From Oikopleura dioica (Eukaryota; Chordata; Appendicularia; Copelata; Oikopleuridae), in the NCBI GenBank assembly GCA_907165135.1, contig OU015566.1:1552501-1616500 (forward strand): a DNA stretch of 64,000 bases, read 5' to 3'. The stretch's first letter is position 1; every line of letters begins with the position of its first letter. Below the pieces are notes generated by a model. That model searched no databases. It worked only from the letters and a program-made list of their open reading frames with translations, and was not told where the DNA came from. The translations under genes were made by a program, and so were the position numbers. This document shows, piece after piece, positions 10,287-19,483 of the stretch.

Positions 10287-13200
10287 TCAAAGGCTAGTGC
10301 TTTGCCATACCGAATTTGTAGCTCCACAGCAATGAACGAACTCCTCAATATTTCCGACAATCGTTCTGCTTCTTGTCCCATCAAGTTTCGCATAAAACAG
10401 ATCATTCACGAAGAAAAAAGAGTATCCATCATCGCTGCCTTCGAACGCAGCTTTAATTCTGCTTGAATATCGCAGTCCTGGAATCCCGAGTCTCCGAGTT
10501 GAAATTCTTTTCACAATTCGATTTTCCTTCTCATCGAAAATTGAGATGAAGCGGCCAGCGATCAAGTAGGTGTAGCGGCGGTAGTCGTCGTTTTTACCTG
10601 TTCTTCGGTTGATGGCTGCAGTAAGTCTAGTTTATAAGATTATTTTTGAAACTCAAATCAGCCCTTTCGGCTCGGGGTGAGTTTGGTTTTCATTAAGAAA
10701 AAGATTCAAAATTCATACGATCGAAAACGCACTATGCTTAATATTTTGAAGACAATTATGGTTTTTCAACATCAAATTCGGCCGTTATTACCTCATATTT
10801 TTTGGAAGACCCAGTTCTGTTATAGACTTTGGAAAGCCGGGGAGAATTCTATTTCCATTGTACTCCCAATATTGAGCTCCAGAAAAGAATCGGACATTAC
10901 CAGTCGACCAAGGAAGATTCAAACCATCTAAACATTTTCAGATCTCCTTTCAGAGGAAAAGAACCTGGGACCATGTAAACCGCATCAATATGCGAAGGAA
11001 GTCCAGCCCAGTAAGATTCGACTTGAAGAGGTCCTCGCATTGACCATTTTTGATCATAAAAATGATGCTCTCCCGTAATTCGCCACAATTCACGACCCTT
11101 GAAGATGAATGTCTCGGATCCCCATTGAAGAATCGAATCAAAATCGCCATCGCAAAGGGAGTTATCATCGTAATTCGGTCTCTAGAAATCTTCAACGAAA
11201 ATTCCGTGTCATTTTTTACCTCGTTGTCGTCAATGTCCGGCTTATAGGTAGTTCTTGATCTTGTTGTCCATCTTTCTGTGGTGGTAGATCTCGTTGGTCT
11301 TGTCGATTGTCTGGTAGTCGTCGTTTCCATTTCCGGGAATTTCGTCGGATGAGTCATCCTTGTCGTCGTTGTTGGCCTCGACGTCCCCGTTGGAGGGCCG
11401 TAGAGCTGTTGAATTCCGTAAATATCATCCGCCGGCATTTTGAAGTTCTTCGTGAAATGGTACGACGGATACATCACGGCTTCTGGATTATTCGAGTGCC
11501 CAAGACCAAGGCTGTGTCCAAACTCATGAACTGCGACTAGAAAGAACGAGTACTCCCCGCCATCGCAAAAGCCCCACTCTCCATCGTTATCATAATTATC
11601 CGTTGTCGCGCACCAAAGAAGATTGTCCGTTCGACCTACTGTTGTGCAACTACTGTAACTGTTTGATTGAAAAATGAAGGGAAAATGGCAGCGTTTTCCA
11701 TTCGCATTTCCTCCTATAGCATCGTTTGGGCTGAATAGAAGTCAGGAAAGGGGGAAATAATGGGACTTACTGGGCGGGGCAAAAGCCATATCTATCCTTG
11801 TCCTCGTATCTTCGATCTGGACTGCACCAGAGATACCCATCTGTTCTCCCGTCAGTTGTGCAGGAATGATAAGTCTTGCCCTGAAAATCAAAAGGGAAGT
11901 TACAAGCTTCTCCTTCCGCATTTCCGCCATATGTATAAAGCGATCCTTCTCCACAAAATCCCCATTTTTTATCTTTGTCATAATCGTACGTCAGCGAGCA
12001 CCAGGTAAAATCCGTATTTTTGTACTTCAAACAGCTTCGGTGCTCGATCCCGTCTTTTGAAAACGGAAACTTGCAGTAGTAATTTCCTCCTTCCAGATGT
12101 TTCCCGACAGCCTTTGTGATTCTTCCTTCCCCAAGCGTCCAAAATTCATCCTCGTCAAAGTGCGCGTCTCCTTCGAGATCATTTGGGTAACCAGGGTCGT
12201 TGAAGAAAGCATGGGCGAGGGTTCCATGTTGCCCGTCGAATGGATAGCCATCCCAATGATCTCCGCGGCCGAATGAGATTTTGATATCGGCCGAGTCGTC
12301 TGCTGGGCCGAGATTGACCGGGCGAAGGTTGGCGACTTTCTCCCACTCGTGGAAAGCTTTGTCTACTGTATCATCCTGGATCTCGATCGGGAGATCATTC
12401 GAGTAACCGAACATTGAGTAAGAAACTGTATTGCCTGGCCAGGCAGGGCCGCCGATCTGGTACTTTGCTGGACCAGTGTTTTTCGAACGACTTTGATTCT
12501 GACTTTCGAAATCGGGTTTTCCGCATCTCGGTTTTTCAAGAACTTCCATCAGCTGTTGATCCAGTATCCCAGTTTCTCTCAAACCATATTGCTTTTGAAT
12601 TTTTTTAACTATCCCTGGAATCGAATTTTTAGCGATTTGAGCATTCTTCTCTGTGTAGCCAAATCGCTGAGCGAAATCAAGGAGGACTTCCTCTTCCGAA
12701 AATGATTTTGAAGAAATTCTTCCTGGCGGCTCGATGTTTTTAAAGTGTTCCATGCTTCCAGGATTCAACCGGCCTCTCTTTATGTGAATCTCATCTTGCT
12801 TCTCTCCTGGCGGACCAAGATGCCCAAAATGAAGCTGTTTCGGGACCCAGTTTGGCAGGTCTCTGTTTCTAGCAGACATGGCGATCGGACCTTTTCCCGA
12901 CGACCGAAAGTAGTTTGGCAAAGTCTTCATTTTGTCCTCCAGCAGAGAAACTAGCTCATTTGTGAGGGATCTGTCCCTAGAATCAACAGAATCGGCAACA
13001 CGACTGATTTTTTCAGAAAGCGAAAGTTCATGAGGAATTCTAGCGATGATTTGGTACTGCTCAAAAATCAGCTGTTTTTCCGTCTCGGAGTAGTTTTTGA
13101 TCACTCTTGAAGCCGAAACCCCTTTAATTTCTTATCACTTTTCTCATCAAATTTTTCTACCTGGAGCACTCGGCTGCCACTGACTATTTATGGGAACTTT

Positions 13201-13287
13201 TGGACGATCTCTGAAAGATCCTGGAGCTCCTCCTCTTTGGCCATCTACCGTTGCTTCTAGAAGAAGCAGATAAAAAGATAACTTCAT
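10287..13287 (-). CDS. Gelatinase-type matrix metalloproteinase (MMP2/9-like)
   Basis: Secreted zinc endopeptidase predicted to act on extracellular matrix. Six exons were placed by splice sites and phase: 13287-13161, 13121-11771, 11730-11220, 11181-10965, 10927-10792 and 10626-10287, with introns of 37-41 bp except the last (165 bp). Order: signal peptide [16 protein letters not shown]; an unusually long propeptide; the cysteine switch PRCGKPD; a catalytic domain starting [15 protein letters not shown]; three fibronectin type-II modules inserted in it, as in gelatinases (the third spans the exon 2/3 junction); the zinc site [15 protein letters not shown]; a Thr/Arg-rich hinge; and a four-bladed hemopexin domain opening at SLCDGDFDS and ending near ..[15 protein letters not shown]. 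The stop is TGA at 10287-10289. I see no membrane anchor and no clear furin site before the catalytic domain. Confidence 0.92.
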
Positions 13288-13477
13288 TCTTATTCTCAGA
13301 GACTCAGAACTTGACCTGAGGTTGGCCCCTAATTTGTTTGTTTGGGCACACAATCATCGTGATCATCAGATGATTTTAGGATAAATTATTTTAAGAGAAT
13401 CTGCAGAACATTATTTATCCAAGATTTTTGAATCAAGAATAAAGAAAATTGATCTTTTGATTTTGTTTTTATTTCAG

Positions 13478-13726
13478 AACCGCAGACAAGTCGTAACGAT
13501 GGGTCGAAATTAAAAGGCGTTGATCTTCGAATTCGAACGATTGAAGTCGGGTCAATTGGGAAGGGAAAGATGAACGACGAAAGATGTGTTTTTTTTCAGA
13601 AAAGAGTTTAAACAAAACATAAAGGAGCAATATTTATACAAGGTTGAAATTCCAAAGGATAGAAAGGTTGAAATTGATGAAGAAACAAAAAGAGCAATAA
13701 ACCTTTTTTATCAAGTCAAATCCTGA
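13478..13726 (+). CDS. Two orphan 3' exons of an unrecognised gene
   Basis: The exon 13478-13550 follows a strong tttatttcag acceptor and joins through a 49-bp GT-AG intron to 13600-13726, ending TGA. The joined frame reads GVDLRIRTIEVGKEFKQNI, then KVEIPKDRKVEIDEETKRA and on to YQVKS. No upstream exon or start is visible between here and the divergent MMP gene, so this is either the tail of a gene with an unrecognised first exon or a gene fragment. Family unknown. Confidence 0.35.
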
Positions 13727-13889
13727 TTTTTACGAGTGACATTACTCATAAACTAAAATTGATAAAAGCAATTAAAATTCCTAAAAGTGAAATTTGGAAA
13801 CAAAAAGAAGTGAATAAGCAGGCAAGCAAGTTTTTTTCTCGAACTTTGCGATTTTTTCGTTTTGAGCAAACTGCTCAGGGCTTCATTTT

Positions 13890-14073
13890 TGGCCAAGCGA
13901 TGAGCGGTATTAGAGCGGTGAGCGAAATTCCAGCGGTATATGAGCAGAGTGATAAATAAGAGCAGATAAACCTCTATTTGCTTCGACGCGAAAGCGGATT
14001 CTCGACTCTTCTCTATCACTCCGCTCGTTTACCGCTCCGATTTCGCTCAACGGTCAAATATCGCTCATCGCTC
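13890..14073. repeat. Imperfect inverted repeat (foldback) of GAGCGGT-type sequence
   Basis: Sequence at 13895-13972 (GCGATGAGCGGTATTAGAGC...) reappears inverted at 13995-14073 with roughly three quarters of bases matching. Probably an old foldback element. Confidence 0.55.
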
Positions 14074-14079
14074 AGGAAC

Positions 14080-14820
14080 AAGTGAAACCCATGAGCAATT
14101 TTTTAAAATTTTTCAATTAAGAACTTTGATGGAAAAAAATATTTTACGAATATTTTTTTATAATAGTGCCTTGATAAAATAAAAAAGGGAAAAATAAAAC
14201 ATTATTTATATCATGTAAGAATATAAAATAGTAAAAGTCGTATTAACATAAAATAATAAACATAATTATCTGGCGGCTGGTGGAGCATTCGTGTCTTTTT
14301 TGGTGGAAAGGAGAGTTTGGATCGTTTTTGAAGAAGTTATTTTTTATCAGTATTTTCTACGAGTTCGGGGGAGTGCTTTTTTTCTTTTCAAATGGAAATG
14401 TTTTGGGCGGGCAACTCGCCCCCGGTCAACAGGGCATCCGTCGTTTCCTTTGAAGCGTCGTCGTCGCTCCAGCCGTTGCGACCAGGCACCTTTTGCGAAC
14501 ACGATTCTGAACACACATCTTTAGCGAAAAACATCACTTTCTCAGGCGGCGACAGAGGGGTTTAAGATCACTCAAAAGCTGAGAATTTTTCTATTTGGCG
14601 CACTACTATAAGAACCAGCCTCAAATGAATGTAAATTTTCGTGATATTTGCACCCTTATCCATAGTTTTTGGGGATTTGAAAAGGTCATGTGACTTCAGA
14701 TGATACTGAAAAGGAAAATCGAAGGTCTGTCAGGGCCAACTCGCCTTTTTCGTGGCTATTTGAGGTCACGTGACCTTTCAAAAGTCCTTGAATCCTCAGA
14801 AAATTGTGGAGAAGGGTCTT
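14080..14820. other. Intergenic, nothing recognisable
   Basis: AT-rich to about 14270, then a more GC-balanced stretch. A 77-codon open frame at 14291-14524 shows no domain, splice support or sensible composition. I see no RNA gene. Confidence 0.4.
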
Positions 14821-14821
14821 T

Positions 14822-16239
14822 TTAACCAAGAAATATACACAAATGTAAACCACAGTTGCTTCTACTGTAGTTTTTGGTCTTATTTCTTTGTCGGATGGAT
14901 GTGGGGAAAGTATGAAAAGTTAGCTTACCATTTGGGCTGCTGGGGATTTGCGTAAATTGCATCGATTGTTTGATTGCAATGGTCGTCTTTGATCTGCCGA
15001 TCAGCTTCACTTCGTGCCGGTACGTGTAAACATACAGAAGATAGATGAAGCAAGAGATCCACTCCGCTAAACAAGCGCTTGTTGAAAAGGTGATCAAGAA
15101 AGAGTTGCCCTACTCATTGAAGAATACATTTCCCAAGTGTAGTAGCCCTCCGTCATCTTTTCGTAAGTGATGTTGTTGCAGCCCTGGATGAGTTCTGTGA
15201 CGGTTTCCATCTCGCCCTGCGCGTTATATATGTGTTGCTTGACGACCATGGTGATGATCAAGACAGCGATGCAGACGAGGATCAACCCTGTCAGTAACAG
15301 ACGCCACCTGAATAGAGAATCGATAGATTGGGCGAAAAGCGGACTCTTTGTCCCAAAACTCAGTTTTCTGCTTTAGAAGCCTAGATAGGTAGAATGGTGT
15401 TTCTATGGCAACTATTCCCATTTTCCACCGATTAAGTGATACTTTCGTACCTGTAAATTCTCTTGAAGTAAGCACATTTAGTCTGAAGCGAGCATGTAAT
15501 AAGCGTGGTGATGCAAAAGTAGAAGCCGCCCAGGATGAAGCAAAGAAAAGCGCCGGAAAAGTGAATGTCAGCGGCTTGGTTGACTTGAAAACAGCCGATC
15601 AGCACCAGTCCCATCACGGACATCATTCCCATCCAGTAAGCGATTTGAATGAGCTACAAAAAGGGATTACTTTTGAGGGAAAACAAAGGGAAGAAAACAA
15701 ACAATCCGACCTGCTTATCGATTGCTACAAAAACGAGAAGCCGCTTGCGGCTTTGAGTTAAAATTGAAGAAGAAGCCGCATTCTACAGGCTCAACGCGGC
15801 TTCTTTTCTTATGCAAAAGTGAAAGGACTGAAGAAAAAGCTCTTGGCATCTTCTCCCAGGAATTGGCATCTTCTCCCAGGAAACGCGGATTAAGGACTTA
15901 CCTTATGTTTTGGAATGACGAGTTTCCAGACGTTGTAGACGTAGTGGACCATGTTCCCGAAGGACCATGCCTGCAGAATGCATAAAAACGCGAAGAACTG
16001 AAGCTCTGGCTGCTCGGCGCCCAGATGACTGATCTTAGGGACACGGTAGATTGACTGTACAAGGGCTCGCTCGTATATCCTTAACTTATTAAAGACGCTT
16101 GAGAAGAGGCTCTAGAGGTTCTGAAGAGACAGACAAAAGTTTGTCTCGAGTTTTCTTGCTGAATAATTGACCCTTTTTCGAGCCCTTTACAAATGACAGT
16201 TGACCCATGAGACGAGGAACAGGGATGAGTAGCCAATTA
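14822..16239 (-). CDS. DRAM/TMEM150 (Frag1/DRAM/Sfk1) family membrane protein, first exon not found
   Basis: Multi-pass membrane protein. Visible exons: 16239-16191 (SSLFLVSWVN, first membrane segment), 16079-15902 (VPKISHLGAEQPELQFF, then a second membrane segment), 15653-15451 (GMMSVMGLVLIGCFQVNQAA and a fourth-segment FSGAFLCFILGGFYF), 15307-15110 (LLLTGLILVCIAVLII plus an extracellular loop) and from about 15071 (TEWISCFIYLLYVYTYR, last segment). Phases match at the junctions checked. The order resembles human DRAM, where GLS..ANFQ, HVSGA and AEWSMSF occur at equivalent points. DRAM proteins act in lysosome/autophagy contexts and TMEM150 at the plasma membrane; which applies here is unknown. 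The C-terminus is uncertain: either a stop soon after a GTAAGC donor near 14933 or read-through to 14822. An intron holds GAAGCCGC..GCGGCTTC hairpins and a 19-bp tandem duplication (15845-15882). Confidence 0.72.
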
Positions 16240-16740
16240 CTGTAAATATGGTTCTTCATTGAATCTTATTAAAATCGCCAGTTCGGGGGAGACGCAATTT
16301 AATTAGCCAGGACGCGAGCTTTTCTACAGGGGCAAAATAACAACAGTATAATTGATTTCGCGCTTATTAACTTTCTCGGGAACTAATGTAGAAAAAAAAA
16401 CGAAGGTTTCTTGTAGAAATTTTGATGATCAAAGAACCATTCCTGTAAAACAAATATAAAGAATAGGTAAGAGGTCCGTCCAATACCAGTTTCCCATTTT
16501 CTTCTTAGACGATTCGACATAAATTGTCCATTTTCCGAGTTTCGTAAACGAACTACATGCGATCCGATGACATGCGACAGACTACACGCGTAAATCTGAA
16601 AATACGTTAATCAAAAAACGGCTTATTTGGACAATAAGAAAGACGCTTGAAAAAAAAAGAAGAAGAAAGAAACCGCAGGTTCCGCCAGAACAGACGCCGC
16701 AAATCAATGTTTATGAGCACAACCCACTCATATTTATTGA

Positions 16741-16962
16741 ACCCAAGTTCTGGGCTCGCAAACCTGTGCAGAAATCTGAGTCAGGGTCCTAGTCTGGGGC
16801 CAAGACTGTAGGCTTGGAAACCTGTGTAGAAAACCTAACTCAGGGTCTGATAGAGCTGTGACGAAAAGCCGCGAAGCGGCTTGTTTAAATACGAAGCCGC
16901 CTGTGCGGCTTTTCGGTTCAGCTCTTTCAGACCCTGACTCAGGATTTCTACACAGATTGCCG
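16741..16962. mobile_element. Hairpin MITE (CTGACTCAGGGTC family), one full and one half copy
   Basis: The full copy spans about 16815-16962. Its arms start CTGTGTAGAAA, then CTGACTCAGGGTCTGA, and reappear inverted at the right end with about 80 percent identity over 60 bp. The core carries AAAAGCCGC..GCGGCTTTT hairpins. A half copy (CTGTGCAGAAATCTGAGTCA) precedes it from 16741. No coding capacity. Confidence 0.75.
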
Positions 16963-17654
16963 AGCTCAGATCAAGACCCCTTAGAAAGACTTCAGGGAGA
17001 CTTTGTCTGTATTTCTTTCGTAACGAAAAATTCTCGATTGTTCTTATTTTTTTAAATCGCCTAGAATCAGGGATTTGTGTTTCTCGTCGCACAAGATGTT
17101 AATTTTAGCATGTTTCAAATCTGGCACTTGTGAGATCCGGATCTGAAGCCGAGAGGCATAAATCCATCAAAGCACCCGATCAACAAACAATTCAATATTC
17201 TCGTCTTTTCTTCTCATTATCCGCCTTTTTATCGGCGACAAAGACCGATTTTCGAAGCGCAAATATGAAAATAGACAAGTGCGGTTGACACTTACACGGT
17301 TTTATGCTTGATATGTTTCTCAAATAACACAATTTTACAAGTTATAAGCTAGCAGCAGCCTCTTGCCTGTCACTGAAGCCGTGACTAGTTGATGAGTTTC
17401 GAGTCAGATGACGAATATTGCCAATAACTCTGGCTGTCTGCAAAGAATAAGGCTGAACAGTCCATTGACATCTGACTTCTCGAAACGCATCATCTACTTA
17501 AGGCTCTGGGGCAGGGTTAATTGCGTAATGGAGGGTTCGATTGAGTTTGAAGTTGAACTAATGTCTCTCAAATTGTCGCTAGAATTACTGTACCTCAGCA
17601 GAACTATCGTTTAAATTTTAATAAAAAGCTAATACTGGCATTAACTTGGCTCTT

Positions 17655-17760
17655 GGCTCCAAACCGTTTGAAGAAAACCTGACTCAGGGTCCTGAAATAA
17701 AGGCTTTTCCACGTAGTTTTCGAGACTCTGAGTCAGGTTTTCTCCAAAGGATGCGGAGCC
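17655..17760. mobile_element. Hairpin MITE, second copy
   Basis: A 106-bp copy. The left arm starts GGCTCC and contains GAAAACCTGACTCAGGGTC; the right arm is its near-perfect reverse complement ending GGAGCC. It lacks the GCCGC core hairpin present in the other copies. Confidence 0.72.
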
Positions 17761-18001
17761 TCGACTTGGCTTGAATCATAGAATTCTCTTTGAAGACAGT
17801 TTTTATTGCCAGAAAAGGCAATATAGTTTTAACGCTTTATTATAAATGGTATCGCGCCATATTTGCGCGGAATGTGAAAACAAAGGAAAGCCGATCGTAA
17901 AGGCCTTAGAATCAACAAAGCTAAAATAAGTTACATAATTGTCAGGCCTTTTTCAGTCCTCAAAAGTTCAATTATTAAAACACATTCCTAAGGTACCAAT
18001 A

Positions 18002-18196
18002 GGCTCGGCAATCTGACTCAAAAAGACTGAATCATGTCCTGAATAGACCCTACTGAAAAGCCGCGTAGCGGCTTTTTCCATCAACAAAGCCGCGAAGCGG
18101 CTTCGACTGAACTCTAACTTTCACTCAAGTCTTTTTTGACGGACCAATTCGCGGCTTTTCTAGAAAGCTTTTTCAAAACCCTGACTCAGGTTCTGC
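18002..18196. mobile_element. Hairpin MITE, third copy
   Basis: The core has AAAAGCCGCGTAGCGGCTTT and AAGCCGCGAAGCGGCTT hairpins. The outer arms are CTGACTCA-type on the left and CCCTGACTCAGGTTCTG on the right. More diverged than the first copy. Confidence 0.6.
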
Positions 18197-18589
18197 CCAG
18201 TTTGTCTCAATTTAATATTTACCACAAATCTTCACCAACTGATTTTCAGAACAAAATTCTCCTTGAACAAAATATTCTCTTTTTCCCCTTTATTTTCTCT
18301 GCAATATTTTCTATTTTGGCTATTTTGAATTTGAAGGTGGATATTTGAAACGCGAGGTGACTCTGTCTCGCGGTGAAATGGCTTTTGGCGTCCCGAAGTG
18401 GTGCGCTGAGCCGATCGGATTGGCTCAGCCGAGACCAACCCTACCGCGCCACTGAGGGGCCCTGGAGCCCAATTTCGTCTCAGAATTCTGCCAGAAAACG
18501 GGGAGCAAAGCCCTGTCCAGGGTTAATGAGCCACTTGAGATTCCTCCTAGCAGCTCAATTTTTTTTCTAGATTGATGACTGAAATATTC

Positions 18590-18770
18590 AGTCTATTATT
18601 GTTATTAATTATAGTTAAATTAATTATAAATATATTAATTTTATTTTTTTTTATTATTTATTATAAAAATATAGTAAATATAAAATATATTAAATAATAT
18701 TTAATTTAATTTAATAAATATAAAATATATTAAATATAATTAGAAAAAAAAATAAACTAATTATTGAAAA
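18590..18770. repeat. AT-only low-complexity tract
   Basis: About 180 bp almost entirely A and T, composed of ATTAATTATAAATAT-like and AAATATATTAAAT-like repeats. No gene. Confidence 0.7.
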
Positions 18771-18928
18771 CAGATTGATACTATGCTCCTCATTGTGTTA
18801 GAAAATCTTTTGAAGGAAAGAGATTGATTATCTAAATTATTAAAAAACCTCATACTTGCGACACGGAGCCGTCGATATTGATCATCAACACCTTGTTTTT
18901 TCTTTTCCTATTTTTTTCAAAATCGAGA

Positions 18929-19128
18929 ATGTTAAATTTTCAAGATCTTTCGCTGCCCGTGACGATTGGAGGTCTTATTCTATTGTTCTTGTAAGTTCCT
19001 TTGGGAGTTCTGAAGATACTAACAGTTTTGTTTCTAGCGCTGGAGTTTGTGTCGAAACTTGTTACTTCTATCGTTTGAGAAAAAGGTTGAATTATTTGCG
19101 AAGAGATGAGTTTGAGTGCTACAAATAA
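18929..19128 (+). CDS. 50-aa single-pass membrane protein, two exons
   Basis: Exon 18929-18990 joins exon 19038-19128 through a 47-bp GTAAGT..TTTCTAG intron. The joined frame gives 50 residues: a short N-terminus (MLNFQDLSLPVT), a hydrophobic segment IGGLILLFFAGVCV, then a basic tail (FYRLRKRLNYLRR) ending ECYK. The positive-inside rule puts the tail in the cytoplasm. The stop TAA overlaps an AATAAA polyadenylation signal (19124-19129). I do not recognise the family; size and layout resemble small integral membrane proteins. Coding support comes from the intron and phase only. Confidence 0.6.
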
Positions 19129-19483
19129 AATTCAAAGTTCTTTGAATTGTTTTTTATTTTGAAAGATATTTAATAAAACAGCAAATATTATATTTTAACA
19201 GTTTTTGAAAAATAAAGCGACCGAAAAATATTGTAACTAGTAGCTCTGATTTGGCTTCATTTTTGAGTATACGAGCATTGTCGAGCCGTGTTTATATATT
19301 GTCATCCCTCTCAGCAGGAGATCAACATTTGGATCGATCTAAGTTTCCATAAAATTGTTGGTCAAATTTTGCCTTCTGCTTGAACGAGCCATTCTGACTA
19401 CAACAAATCAAAACACCACGATTGGAATAAAATTGCAGTAAATTTTTCAAGTCATCATCAAATAAATGAGAACATAGAGTTTA

